The position numbers and the translations under genes were made by a program. The notes under the pieces are model-generated. The model was not told the origin of the DNA, did not search any database, and saw only the letters and a list, made by a program, of their open reading frames with translations. Positions 7,214-15,796 of a stretch of 22,253 nt of DNA are shown piece by piece. This DNA is from a virus. Where the stretch lies: the IMG/VR virus record IMGVR_UViG_3300014050_000159, positions 1 through 22,253 of that record; one strand, given 5' to 3'. Each line of letters opens with the position of its first letter. Position 1 is the stretch's first letter.

Positions 7214-7219
7214 TATAAT
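7214..7219 (+). promoter_or_regulatory. -10 box of the 7240 cassette
   Basis: A perfect TATAAT lies between the end of the oxygenase operon and the fibre gene at 7240, with no clear -35. A start about 7 bases downstream would fall within the purine-rich ribosome site AGGAGAGAGG (7221-7230), giving a leader of only about 14 nt. The T7 run at 7202-7208 has no convincing hairpin before it. Confidence 0.5.
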
Positions 7220-7239
7220 TAGGAGAGAGGTATACGCAA

Positions 7240-7980
7240 ATGGCAACAAATTTTCCAACTAGTTTGGACGTTTTAACCAATCCGCAAGGAACTGATTCCG
7301 TAGCGGCAGTTCCTCATGCCGCCCAACACGCAAACGCAAATGATGCAATCGAAGCCCTTGAAGCCAAGGTCGGTGCGAATAATTCTGCTGTAACTACAAG
7401 CTTAGATTATAGAATTCGTACACTTGAAAGCGCTTCAGTAGATACAGAGGCTATTCAAGATATTGTAGGCGGAATGGTAACTGGAAATACAGAGACCAAT
7501 ATAGTAGTAGATTACAATGATACTACAGGTAAATTAAACTTTTCAACAGGCGCAGATGTTGTAACCACAACATCCCTAAATAATACTCTTACTCACCCAA
7601 CAACAGGATATATCCCAGTTTCAGATGCGGGAAATCCTGACGGAATTGCAACATTAGGCCCAGATGGTTTTGTTCCAGCTTCTCAATTAAATATAGATGA
7701 AAAAATTCAAGATACTGCTGCGCTTATGTTTACATCTGCAACACACAGTAATATAACGGTAGCATATGATGACAATACTGGAAAATTAAGCCTTACTGGA
7801 ATTCCTCTTACACAAGAGCAGGTTCAAGATTTTATAGCACCGCTTTTTGCCCACTCATTCCACACAAATGTTACAGCAACATATGATGATACAAATAATA
7901 GAGTTGTTCTTGAAGGTTCAGGCGGGGGAGGATCAGGAACAGGCGGCAGCCTAACAAACTCTTGGTTCTTAGGAGCATAA
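7240..7980 (+). CDS. Tail fibre protein with repeated 'NITVxYDD' modules
   Basis: 246 residues. The N-terminus ('FPTSLDVLTNPQGTDS', 'HAAQHANANDAIEALEAKVG') is a recurring phage-tail head that ends in a short coiled coil, probably for trimerisation. Three copies of a strand-turn-strand module follow (IVVDYNDTTGKLNFS, ITVAYDDNTGKLSLT, VTATYDDTNNRVVLE), with 'TTGYIPVSDAGNPDGIATLG' between copies one and two. The fibre at 2427 has one such module plus the same linker. A Gly/Ser-rich hinge precedes a short tail (SLTNSWFLGA), so there is no knob; the tip is probably supplied by the small protein encoded next, one base after the stop. Confidence 0.7.
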   Translation: MATNFPTSLDVLTNPQGTDSVAAVPHAAQHANANDAIEALEAKVGANNSAVTTSLDYRIRTLESASVDTEAIQDIVGGMVTGNTETNIVVDYNDTTGKLNFSTGADVVTTTSLNNTLTHPTTGYIPVSDAGNPDGIATLGPDGFVPASQLNIDEKIQDTAALMFTSATHSNITVAYDDNTGKLSLTGIPLTQEQVQDFIAPLFAHSFHTNVTATYDDTNNRVVLEGSGGGGSGTGGSLTNSWFLGA

Positions 7981-7981
7981 T

Positions 7982-8440
7982 ATGGCAGTCAGACGTTTAG
8001 GTATATCTAATCCAACACTTAATACAGATACTTCTGTATTCACTGCATTAAATGCGACCTACCTTTGTTCAGTAATTATTACAAATAAAGATTCTGTCGA
8101 AAAGACAGCTAGAGTTTGGGTACGGCCATCTGGCGCTACTCTCGCATCTCAATATGGATATATTGTTTACGATGTCGTAGTTCCTGCAGGGAACTCGATT
8201 GAAACTCACAGATTTGCAATTTCGGACGGGGATGCAGTATGGGTAAGAGGAAATAGCTCAAACCTATCATTCTCTCTCAACGGTATATATGATTCGTCGG
8301 CATCAATAGATGATCATATTATTGATACTACAGGTGTCCATGGAATTGCAGATACAGCACAATTAGCCACACTTACTACAACAAATTCCCTAAATACCCG
8401 CCTAATCAATATTGAGCTAGGCCTAGGGATATTTGATTAA
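7982..8440 (+). CDS. Small beta-sandwich tail tip protein with C-terminal coil
   Basis: 152 residues. Residues 1-105 align by eye with the protein at 11182: both begin 'MA(V/I)xRL..SNP..NTD' and share 'RVWV', 'SIETHRF'/'SLETFRF' and 'LSFSLNGI'/'ISFSLSGI'. The fold is likely a small all-beta sandwich, as in tip or decoration proteins. The C-terminal 45 residues add a 'DTTGVHGIADTAQLATL' segment and a heptad-like end (NSLNTRLINIELGLG) that could trimerise or dock onto another fibre. It starts directly after the 7240 stop and so forms a two-gene cassette with it. Confidence 0.6.
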   Translation: MAVRRLGISNPTLNTDTSVFTALNATYLCSVIITNKDSVEKTARVWVRPSGATLASQYGYIVYDVVVPAGNSIETHRFAISDGDAVWVRGNSSNLSFSLNGIYDSSASIDDHIIDTTGVHGIADTAQLATLTTTNSLNTRLINIELGLGIFD

Positions 8441-8451
8441 AACTTACAGAA

Positions 8452-8460
8452 TGCTATAAT
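8452..8460 (+). promoter_or_regulatory. Extended -10 promoter of the 8477 cassette
   Basis: TGCTATAAT is a perfect extended -10. TTGATT at 8433-8438 gives a modest -35 with a 16-bp spacer. The predicted start near 8467 lies inside the ribosome site TAGGAG (8465-8470), so the leader would be about 10 nt. The string AATGCTATAAT also occurs before 17031, whose fibre is a paralogue, suggesting the promoter moved with the gene. Confidence 0.65.
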
Positions 8461-8476
8461 ACATTAGGAGACCAAA

Positions 8477-10390
8477 ATGCCAAATTATTCAAGTTTATCA
8501 ACCCAGATCGATGCGATCAAGAGCGAAATATCATCCTCTCTCGCAGCATCTGCCTATTCCGCTCAAGATCTAGTATATGTAGCCAAAGCGCTACAAGCGC
8601 TAGGTTCAGTAGTTGCACCAGATGGTGTATCTAATATTACGATTAATGACAATATTTATCTTGGCACAACAGCAGAAGCGTTTGCAACCACTGCTGCTCT
8701 AACTAATCCTAATTTAGTAATTGCTGTAAGCAAAGACGATTATGCACAGCTAGCATTCACAAATAGATCTTCAAATTCCAACGCATCAACAGATGTTATT
8801 CTTTATTCAAATAACGGTAACGATGCCTCTGGATATATTGACATGGGTATTACATCTTCTAACTTTGCCGATCCAGACTATACAATTACTGGCAAAGGCG
8901 ACGGATACATATTTATGGTTGGCGCAGAAGCTGGAGTTCAAGATAAAGGTAATCTAGTACTTGCAACTTCTGATACAGGCACACAAAACAAAATTATATT
9001 TGCAGCAGGAGGACTTGCTTCAGATAATACACAGATGGTAATTACACCAAATCAAAGCGTTGCAATTAATATTCCTACTCCATCAACATCACCATCAACA
9101 GGAGCACTCACAGTAGCTGGCGGAGTGGGTATTACTGGAGATGTTAATATTAATGGAGCAATCACATTTGGCGGAACTGGAACTTCTGTTTCAACAGCAA
9201 ACCTTTCTGTCACAGACCCACTATTATTTGTTGGTAATGCTAACGCTGGAGACGCATTAGATCTAGGATTTGTTGGTGAATACTCAACATCAGTTGCAAC
9301 AATTACACGGACAATTTCTAATAAAGCTCTTACATCAAATGTAGCAACTCTTACTACATCCGCTGCTCATGGTTTTGCTGTCGGAGACTATGCGGTAGTA
9401 TCTGGAGTAGACGCTACTTTTAACGGAACTTATTTAATTGCTTCAGTTCCTACAACTACAACATTTACATATGCTAAAACAGCAACTAATGTAACTTCCG
9501 CAGCAGCAACAGGATCTGCAGCAGTATCTTTAAAGCGCAGATTTGCAGCGGTAACAAGAGATGCATCTGACGGAGTAATTAAATTTGCATCAAATATTAC
9601 AACAAAGCCCACAAGCACAATTAATTTTTCAGAAGCTGGATTAACTTATTCTGATATTAAGGCTGGATCAATTCAAGTAGACTCAGCAGTAATTGGAAAT
9701 GTAGATAATACAGAGCTACAATATCTAAATGGCGTAACATCAGCAATTCAGACTCAAATTGATACTAAGTTAGCATCTTCAACAGCAGCTTCAACATATG
9801 CTCCAATTGTAGGAGCCACACTTACTGGTACAGTAACACTTCCATCAACAACATCAATCGGTAATGTATCTTCAACAGAAATTGGATACGTAGATGGAGT
9901 AACATCTGCAATTCAAACACAGTTAGATGCAAAACTTGCATCAGCAACTGCATCATCAACATATGCTCCACTTACAGGAGCAGCATTAGTTCGTCCAGTA
10001 TTGACATCAGCATTTGAAACAAATGCAGTTTCTGCAACACAAGCAACTGGAACAGTAAACGTAGATTTATCTACAGCAGCAGTTCATTATTATACAGGAG
10101 CGGCAGCAGCAAACTGGACATTTAACTTTAGGGGAAATGGATCAACTACATTAAATTCATTGTTATCAGTTGGACAATCTGCTACAGTAGCATTTTTAAA
10201 TACAAATGCATCAACAGGATATTATCCAACAGCTTTTCAAATTGATGGAGTTGCAGTAACTCCAAAATGGCAGGGTGGAACAGCGCCGACTACTGGAAGT
10301 GCTTCCTCAATAGATTCGTATACATTTACAATTATTAAAACGGCATCGGCAACATACACAGTTCTTGCCTCACAAGTTAAATTCGCATAG
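8477..10390 (+). CDS. Long tail fibre protein with FCCH-like insert and knob
   Basis: 637 residues. Residues 1-45 form a helical head ('LVYVAKALQAL'). The shaft up to about residue 265 is closely shared with the fibre at 17031 ('GYIDMGITSSNF', 'ITGKGDGYIFMVGA', 'TPNQSVAINI', 'GAITFGGTGTS'). Residues 282-351 are an inserted beta domain ('NKALTSNVATLTTSAAHGF', 'GVDATFNGTYLIASV') like those annotated as FCCH-like in phage fibres. Two 'IGNV..TE..Y..GVTSAIQTQ.DAK' repeats follow. The last 125 residues form a knob ending 'SIDSYTFTIIKTASATYTVL', which resembles the end of the fibre at 12140. First gene of a three-gene cassette; likely a main receptor-binding fibre. Confidence 0.75.
   Translation: MPNYSSLSTQIDAIKSEISSSLAASAYSAQDLVYVAKALQALGSVVAPDGVSNITINDNIYLGTTAEAFATTAALTNPNLVIAVSKDDYAQLAFTNRSSNSNASTDVILYSNNGNDASGYIDMGITSSNFADPDYTITGKGDGYIFMVGAEAGVQDKGNLVLATSDTGTQNKIIFAAGGLASDNTQMVITPNQSVAINIPTPSTSPSTGALTVAGGVGITGDVNINGAITFGGTGTSVSTANLSVTDPLLFVGNANAGDALDLGFVGEYSTSVATITRTISNKALTSNVATLTTSAAHGFAVGDYAVVSGVDATFNGTYLIASVPTTTTFTYAKTATNVTSAAATGSAAVSLKRRFAAVTRDASDGVIKFASNITTKPTSTINFSEAGLTYSDIKAGSIQVDSAVIGNVDNTELQYLNGVTSAIQTQIDTKLASSTAASTYAPIVGATLTGTVTLPSTTSIGNVSSTEIGYVDGVTSAIQTQLDAKLASATASSTYAPLTGAALVRPVLTSAFETNAVSATQATGTVNVDLSTAAVHYYTGAAAANWTFNFRGNGSTTLNSLLSVGQSATVAFLNTNASTGYYPTAFQIDGVAVTPKWQGGTAPTTGSASSIDSYTFTIIKTASATYTVLASQVKFA
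9320..9530 (+). other. FCCH-like domain coding segment, copy 1
   Basis: Encodes about 70 residues from 'NKALTSNVATLTT' to 'TGSAAVS'. It splits the conserved shaft between 'DLGFVGEY' and 'AAVTRDASDG', which are nearly contiguous in the paralogue at 17031. The related copy is at 13037-13240, in a different part of its fibre. Confidence 0.7.
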
Positions 10391-10402
10391 GGGGTTGGCT
10401 AA

Positions 10403-11182
10403 ATGCCACTATTAGAAACTGTAGGATCTAGTTCATCTAGGGGATTTGGAATGTTTGGTAAAACAGAATATCCGATTAATGCTATATATCTTTCTGCTAA
10501 CCTTTATGCGCCATTAGTTGACTCTACAATATTTTCATTAGGAGCTAAATCAACATCACAAATAAATATTGTTAGTGGTGCTTCTTATTTAAATGATCAA
10601 GTAAATACATCAAGAAAAGTTCTGCAGGGAGACGGGGCTGTTGGAGTTAAAGTGCCTGGTGGAAATCCAGGAACTACACATACAGTTTCAATATGGCAAA
10701 GAGCACGTTCAGGTGGACAATCTGGAATGCTTTTATCAAAATTTTTAAATTCAGACGACAGTGATATAACTGGAACAACAAACTATCCAAATACTAAAGG
10801 ATACCCACTAGACATATGGGATGAAGGAGGCTCAACTGGAAACTCTATAGTATTTAATCAAGGTGATGGTGGAGCAAATAAAGTAACTCAGGCTTTAAAT
10901 ATAAATTTTAATACTACAACATGGACTCATTGGGCTTTCACTTTTGACGGATCAACTTCAAGGCTTTTTAGAAATGGGTCTTACGTTGGGCCACAATCTT
11001 CATATTATAGTTCATGGTCAACATATAGTGGATCATGGACAATTGGATCCTGGGCAGGGATAGGTCAGTTTGCTGCTTATGCTCTTACAAGCAGTAATTT
11101 TTCAAATTTTGCAGTATGGAATAACACAGTAAAAAATGCTGGAGATATATCAAATATTTATGCGGCAGGGCCTTCAGTATAA
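10403..11182 (+). CDS. LamG/concanavalin-like tail adhesin
   Basis: 259 residues. The N-terminal tag 'MPLLETVGSSSSRGFGMFGK' is a short anchor-like segment similar to those of 14331 and 15797. The rest fits a jelly-roll concanavalin/LamG-type fold: 'HTVSIWQRARSG' (about 91-102), 'TWTHWAFTFDGSTSRLFRNG' (about 174-193) with the typical strand followed by a 'dG' turn, and 'SNFAVWNNTVKNAGDISNIY' at the end. Such domains bind sugars. A GGGGG run at 10390-10394 serves as ribosome site. The stop overlaps the next start (TAATG). Second gene of the 8477 cassette, so probably a tip protein or an alternative receptor binder. Confidence 0.65.
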   Translation: MPLLETVGSSSSRGFGMFGKTEYPINAIYLSANLYAPLVDSTIFSLGAKSTSQINIVSGASYLNDQVNTSRKVLQGDGAVGVKVPGGNPGTTHTVSIWQRARSGGQSGMLLSKFLNSDDSDITGTTNYPNTKGYPLDIWDEGGSTGNSIVFNQGDGGANKVTQALNINFNTTTWTHWAFTFDGSTSRLFRNGSYVGPQSSYYSSWSTYSGSWTIGSWAGIGQFAAYALTSSNFSNFAVWNNTVKNAGDISNIYAAGPSV

Positions 11183-11553
11183 TGGCTATATCAAGACTAG
11201 CAACATCTAATCCCGCATCTAATACAGATATACTTTTGTATACTGGATCAAGAACTATTTTAACTTCAGTTATTGCTACAAATAGGTCTTCAGATCCCGC
11301 CACAATCAGAGTATGGGTTGTCCCACTAGATCAGGACTCAACTCCTGCAAATCATGTTTTCATTTCTTACAATGTTTCAATTAGCGGTAACAATAGTCTT
11401 GAGACTTTTAGATTCCCCGTTTTAACTGGAGATAAAGTTTATGTGCGGGCATCAACAGGAGATATTTCATTTAGCCTTTCAGGTATAGATGATACAACAG
11501 TTACTGGGCTTGAGTATGCGACCTTAGAGGCGCTTATTCTGGGCTTGGCATAG
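11182..11553 (+). CDS. Small beta-sandwich tail protein
   Basis: 123 residues, paralogue of the first two thirds of the protein at 7982 ('SRLATSNPASNTD', 'ATIRVWVVPLD', 'NNSLETFRFPV', 'DISFSLSGIDD'). It lacks that protein's long C-terminal coil and ends in a short hydrophobic helix (LEYATLEALILGLA). Probably folds as a small beta sandwich that caps or decorates a fibre. It is translationally coupled to the LamG-like gene and closes the 8477 cassette. Confidence 0.6.
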   Translation: MAISRLATSNPASNTDILLYTGSRTILTSVIATNRSSDPATIRVWVVPLDQDSTPANHVFISYNVSISGNNSLETFRFPVLTGDKVYVRASTGDISFSLSGIDDTTVTGLEYATLEALILGLA

Positions 11554-11562
11554 GAGATATAG

Positions 11563-11568
11563 TATAAT
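11563..11568 (+). promoter_or_regulatory. -10 box of leaderless gene 11575
   Basis: TATAAT is followed by six bases and then the ATG at 11575, so a normal start site would coincide with the A of the ATG. The only SD-like string (GGAG at 11553-11556) is 18 bases from the ATG, too far to serve. The gap equals that seen at 16842 and 20123. No clear -35 is present. Confidence 0.65.
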
Positions 11569-11574
11569 AACAAT

Positions 11575-11889
11575 ATGGCAAATTTCGGGAATGTAAAGTC
11601 AACTTCAGTAGGAACCTCGGCGGTAAACCTAAAGGTTGTAACTACTCCTACCCTTGTAACAGGATGTAATATCCTAAACAAAACTGGATCAACTGCCTCA
11701 ATATCTCTTTATGTGACAAACAACTCAGTAAATTACTACATATTTAAAAACAAGCAGGTTGACGGAAATACAAATATAGAGGCGATAACAGGAAACAAAA
11801 TTGTCCTCGTAAGCGGAGATACATTAAAGGCAATATCAGATGTTTCAGCTGCTTTTGATATAATTGTTTCTACATTGGACGGATTCTAA
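11575..11889 (+). CDS. Small beta-rich tail protein, leaderless
   Basis: 104 residues, no cysteine cluster or membrane segment. The pattern of alternating strands ('LVTGCNILNKTGSTASISLY', 'NKIVLVSGDTLKAIS', 'FDIIVSTLDGF') follows a class of short tail-associated beta-sandwich proteins; 18279 appears to share the general layout. The ATG lies six bases after a perfect TATAAT with no usable ribosome site, so I take it to be leaderless. It heads a five-gene cassette (11575-16804) joined by TAATG overlaps. Exact role unknown; capping or decorating a fibre is likely. Confidence 0.55.
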   Translation: MANFGNVKSTSVGTSAVNLKVVTTPTLVTGCNILNKTGSTASISLYVTNNSVNYYIFKNKQVDGNTNIEAITGNKIVLVSGDTLKAISDVSAAFDIIVSTLDGF

Positions 11890-12140
11890 TGGCCACAATA
11901 GCTAACCCAAATGAGGTCTCAGACCTTAGTTTTGCTAATACTACATTTTACGGATTTAGGATAAATGCCGCAACAGGCAAGTTTTACGTAGATGTGATAA
12001 ATGACGGGTCAACCGTAGAATTACCAGCAAATGACGTACTAAAAGATAATCAGTATAGAACTTGGATTTGGACCAAAAATACTGTACAATTTAGTTGGGA
12101 CGGCACAAAAAAGACACACCTTAAGATGGAGATAAAATAA
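11889..12140 (+). CDS. Small conserved tail-region protein
   Basis: 83 residues. Not assigned to a named family. It has a compact beta pattern ('YGFRINAATGKFYVDVIND', then 'YRTWIWTKNTVQFSWDGTKK'), rich in aromatic residues near the end, as in small structural or carbohydrate-contacting proteins. It is coupled on both sides by TAATG overlaps, immediately before the long fibre at 12140, so it may act as that fibre's adaptor. Function is inferred from position only. Confidence 0.5.
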   Translation: MATIANPNEVSDLSFANTTFYGFRINAATGKFYVDVINDGSTVELPANDVLKDNQYRTWIWTKNTVQFSWDGTKKTHLKMEIK

Positions 12141-14320
12141 TGACACAAATTATAGATTTAGGCAAACTTAGATTTCACTGGGCTGATTCATATAACGGCA
12201 GCACAGAATACGAATTAAACGATGTAGTCAAATACGGTGGAAACGCATACGTTTACACAAACGCAGTGGCAACCACTGGCAACCTCCCAACTAACACCAC
12301 ATATTGGAAAACAATGGTGGAAGGAATTAATTTCTTAGGTGTATATTCATCTGGTACAGCATATAAGCCAGGAGACTCAGTAACACATGGTGCAAATCTT
12401 TACCTTTGCGAAAACCCATCAACTGGCAACACTCCACCAAATGCTACATATTGGTCAAAACTTGCAAGCGGTATTCAATACGAAGGTGCATACAGCGCAT
12501 CTGTAAATTATCAGAAAGATGACATTGTATCTTACGGCGGAAGCGTATATATTGCTCTTTCAGATTTCATAAACTTTATACCAACTAATGCAACCTATTG
12601 GGCAAAATTAGTAGACGGTACATATCCAGCACAAGCTGGCTTAACAAATTATATTTTAAAGACAGACGGTTCAAACGTCTCATGGACAAATGCCCCAACA
12701 TTAGACGATGCAACAATTGTTGACGATCTAATTGTAGGAGGAACAACCTATGCTGGAGATAACGCAGATAACTTTGATGCGGCAGCAGTATTAACTGGAG
12801 CACGAGCAGTATTTGATATGGACTCATCTCCATATGGTCAAGTTGCAATACATAACTCAAACACAACCTCATCGACAGATGTTATTGCATATTCCGCAAA
12901 TGGAGTAGATGCCTCTGGTTGGATTGATATGGGTATCACTGGACAAGATTTTAATCAGGCTACCTTTGGAATCACTGGTCCAAATGATGGATATATCTTT
13001 ATGCAGGCTCCAGAAGTATTTACAAATTCAGTAACAAATAAATCTTTAACATCAAATGTAGCAACACTTACTGTAGGAACACACAGCATCAGAGTTGGAA
13101 TGCCAGTAGTCATTACTGGAGTTGATGCAACATTTAATGGTACTTATACAGTTACAGCAGTTACAGCTACAACATTTAGTTATGCTAAAACTGCATCAAA
13201 TGTTACTTCAGCAGTTGTTTCTCCATCAGGAACAGTAGTAGCTGGAAAAACTGGAGCAGGTAATTTAGTTTTTGCAACGGGAGCAAACGGCACTGCAAAT
13301 AAAATTGTATTTGCGGCTGGCGGTTATGATTCTGGCAGTACTCAAATGGAAATTTTTCCAAATAGCAAAGTTTATATTAACATCCCAACAGCCTCAACAT
13401 CTTCTACAACAGGAGCACTTGTTGTAAATGGAGGAGTTGGAATTGCAGGATCAGTTAATATTGCTGGAAATACAACAATTACTGGTAATTTAACATTTGG
13501 TGGAGGATCAACAACTACATCAAATCTTGCAGTTTCTGATCCACTTATTTTTGTTGGAAATGCAGCAACTGGAGATACAAACGACCTTGGAATTATTGAA
13601 GAATATCGAACTGGCGGATCAACTAAGTATGCTGGTATTGTTCGTGATGCTACAGATGGAATATTTAAAGTATTTAATGGTGCATCAACAAAACCAACAT
13701 CTACAATTAACTTTTCAGAAGCTGGACTTGGATATGGCTCATTGCAAGTAGGAGCAGTTTCAGCAGCAGCAATAACTGGTTCAGGAAATCTTACAATTGC
13801 AACAGATAAGCTTGTAGTTAATTCATCAACTGGTGCAATTACAGCAGCTGGAACATTTACTCCTTCAGGATTAGTAACAGCAAATGGTGGAATTTCATCA
13901 TCAGGATCTGTCACTCTCACTGGTGGAGTTTCAATGAGCGGAACAGTAGATGTTCAAGAACTTCGTGAACAAGTTGTAGATGTAACACTTTCTTCAAACG
14001 CTGGAACATTAGATTGGTCAGCTGGAAATATTTATTACATTGGAACAGCACCAACTGGCAACATGACGCTTAATGCTACAAATGTTCCAACAGATAATTC
14101 AAAAATTATGACAATCAATATCTTTGTAGTACAGGGTTCAACTGGATATATCCCTGGAACATTCCAAATTGGTGGAGCCGCACAGACAATTCGTTGGGCT
14201 GGTGGAACAGCACCTACTGCAACATCGTCTGCTGGTAAAATTGATGTGTTCTCATTCACACTGCAAAGAACATCAGCAGGATCTTGGATTGTGTACGGAG
14301 CAGCAACACTCAACTTTTAA
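12140..14320 (+). CDS. Long tail fibre with triple CBM5/12-like head
   Basis: 726 residues. The N-terminal 160 residues hold three repeats of a short carbohydrate-binding-like module (about 12-57, 66-106, 116-155). Each has the pattern Y..(G/L)D.V.(Y/H)G...Y followed by P.N.TYW (W56, W105, W154), typical of chitin-binding CBM5/12 folds. A shaft shared with 8477 and 17031 follows ('GWIDMGITGQDFNQA', 'NDGYIFM'). An FCCH-like insert occupies about 300-367. Next come 'STSSTTGALVVNGGVGIAG' and a knob from about 610, ending in 'SFTLQRTSAGSWIVYGA'. Coupled by TAATG to 11889. Likely a host-surface glycan-binding fibre. Confidence 0.7.
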   Translation: MTQIIDLGKLRFHWADSYNGSTEYELNDVVKYGGNAYVYTNAVATTGNLPTNTTYWKTMVEGINFLGVYSSGTAYKPGDSVTHGANLYLCENPSTGNTPPNATYWSKLASGIQYEGAYSASVNYQKDDIVSYGGSVYIALSDFINFIPTNATYWAKLVDGTYPAQAGLTNYILKTDGSNVSWTNAPTLDDATIVDDLIVGGTTYAGDNADNFDAAAVLTGARAVFDMDSSPYGQVAIHNSNTTSSTDVIAYSANGVDASGWIDMGITGQDFNQATFGITGPNDGYIFMQAPEVFTNSVTNKSLTSNVATLTVGTHSIRVGMPVVITGVDATFNGTYTVTAVTATTFSYAKTASNVTSAVVSPSGTVVAGKTGAGNLVFATGANGTANKIVFAAGGYDSGSTQMEIFPNSKVYINIPTASTSSTTGALVVNGGVGIAGSVNIAGNTTITGNLTFGGGSTTTSNLAVSDPLIFVGNAATGDTNDLGIIEEYRTGGSTKYAGIVRDATDGIFKVFNGASTKPTSTINFSEAGLGYGSLQVGAVSAAAITGSGNLTIATDKLVVNSSTGAITAAGTFTPSGLVTANGGISSSGSVTLTGGVSMSGTVDVQELREQVVDVTLSSNAGTLDWSAGNIYYIGTAPTGNMTLNATNVPTDNSKIMTINIFVVQGSTGYIPGTFQIGGAAQTIRWAGGTAPTATSSAGKIDVFSFTLQRTSAGSWIVYGAATLNF
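13037..13240 (+). other. FCCH-like domain coding segment, copy 2
   Basis: Encodes about 68 residues ('NKSLTSNVATLTVGTHSIRV', 'GVDATFNGTYTVTAV', 'TFSYAKTASNVTSAVV'). Here it interrupts the shaft between 'YIFMQAPEVF' and 'GNLVFATGANG', well before the site used in the 8477 fibre. The two copies are clearly similar in protein but diverged in DNA. Confidence 0.7.
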
Positions 14321-14330
14321 GGAGAACTAA

Positions 14331-15794
14331 GTGCCATTTGTAAATAGCGTTAGAGGAACACTTGGAGCTTCTGGAATTACACTTCCTAGAGGTGTATCTG
14401 TTGCCTATTCTGTAGGTCAGCCATTAGAATATATGACTGGCGGTGCTCAAAATTTTTCACCAGGATACTTCGGAGTAAGTACCGCAGATAGCTTTATTAT
14501 TCCTAATAATTCAATTTTAGATTCTGTTACATTTAGAAGAACACAAGCATCGGCATATCATTGGTGGGTAATGGTATGTACAAAAAGTGGAAATACATAT
14601 ACTCCAGTATATGGTGCTTTAATACCAGTTTCTTCTGGTGGTTCGGCTGGAGATATAATTACAACAAATCTTTCAACCGCAATTACATCATTTGGAAGTA
14701 ATGCAATTCCTTCAAGCGGTACCTATTATCTTGGATGGCATTCAGGAAACGGCGGATATATAGGAACAACTCAATCTTCATCATCTATGTATTGGTCTTC
14801 TAATTTCCCAGATATGGGTGCATATCAAACTAGAGCAGAGTTAAACTGGAGATATGCTAACGATGTATATCCTCAACTCAATACATCATTTACAACTGGA
14901 ACAACATATAATGGAAATGCTGGATATAATTATTATGCAGCAGGAATTCATATAGCATTAAATTGTCGTAAAATATTATCAACGGCTCCAGTGCTAGATG
15001 GTTCTGCTCCAGAAAAAGCAGCAACAAGCGCTCTAGCAATTAAAAATTTAACTGGTACAACAACTAATGGATATTATTGGATTAAACCAACAGGATATTC
15101 AGTTCCAAGATATATTTATTGTGATATGAGTACAAATGGTGGAGGATGGATGCTAATTGGTTGGCATGGTGGAGATGCAACTGGTGCTAATTCGCATGTT
15201 GGTGATGCAGAATGGAATACTGCACATGTGTTGGGTTCTGGTGCATATACTAACGCATCATTAAATACACCAGCTCCATATACTTCTGATAGCTATGGTG
15301 TAGGATATAAGTTTGTTCAATCATTAGTTGTTAATAATAGATCTAGTTGCACATTTGCTGCAAAGTGGAATGCTGGTGGAAATGCTGAATCTAGTGGACA
15401 AGCAGCAACCACATTATGGTATTATAATTCAGATTCTACAGCAGAGTGGGAAAAATATGATATTAGAGCATCTCAAAGTCCTTCATATAATATTTCAGAT
15501 TCAAGACATGCATGGCTAAGAACAGGATACTCATCTTATACAACATCAGGTCGTGGAGGCGCTGGTGGCGGAACTGGAACAGCATCAACATTCATGGGTT
15601 CAAACTGGGGAGTTCATCCATTTAATATGGACTCACTCCCATACGATGGAAACCACGGAATTGCAATTACAGGATATTATAGTAATGGTACAGCTTCTTC
15701 ACCAAATTATGTAACTCAATATTATGGTGGACATATGGCAACAACAGATGGATCATGGCCTAGAGCAATGGCTTTATGGATTAAGGTGGCGTAA
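14331..15794 (+). CDS. Tail adhesin with fibrinogen-like C-terminal domain
   Basis: 487 residues. GTG start, supported by AAGGAG at 14319-14324. The N-terminal tag 'MPFVNSVRGTLGASG' is nearly the same as that of 15797. Residues 20-215 form an unrecognised Ser/Gly/Tyr-rich beta domain. From about 222 on the protein has the hallmark of fibrinogen-related domains: 'NGYYWI' (246-251) and 'YCDMSTNGGGWMLIGW' (263-278), the strand and turn that open such domains, followed by aromatic-rich strands to the end. In animals these domains recognise acetylated sugars and other glycans. Probably a receptor-binding tip protein of the 12140 fibre. Confidence 0.7.
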   Translation: MPFVNSVRGTLGASGITLPRGVSVAYSVGQPLEYMTGGAQNFSPGYFGVSTADSFIIPNNSILDSVTFRRTQASAYHWWVMVCTKSGNTYTPVYGALIPVSSGGSAGDIITTNLSTAITSFGSNAIPSSGTYYLGWHSGNGGYIGTTQSSSSMYWSSNFPDMGAYQTRAELNWRYANDVYPQLNTSFTTGTTYNGNAGYNYYAAGIHIALNCRKILSTAPVLDGSAPEKAATSALAIKNLTGTTTNGYYWIKPTGYSVPRYIYCDMSTNGGGWMLIGWHGGDATGANSHVGDAEWNTAHVLGSGAYTNASLNTPAPYTSDSYGVGYKFVQSLVVNNRSSCTFAAKWNAGGNAESSGQAATTLWYYNSDSTAEWEKYDIRASQSPSYNISDSRHAWLRTGYSSYTTSGRGGAGGGTGTASTFMGSNWGVHPFNMDSLPYDGNHGIAITGYYSNGTASSPNYVTQYYGGHMATTDGSWPRAMALWIKVA

Positions 15795-15796
15795 GG

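Noticed and set aside
11177-11182. TATAAT just before the 11182 gene as a promoter
   Set aside because: The box overlaps the start codon itself, so it could not drive that gene; it arises from the Val codon plus TAATG stop/start overlap.
13372-13920. 182-residue minus-strand frame opposite the 12140 fibre
   Set aside because: A Pro/Val-rich shadow of Thr/Ala/Gly codons on the plus strand. Similar long antisense frames occur opposite other fibres.
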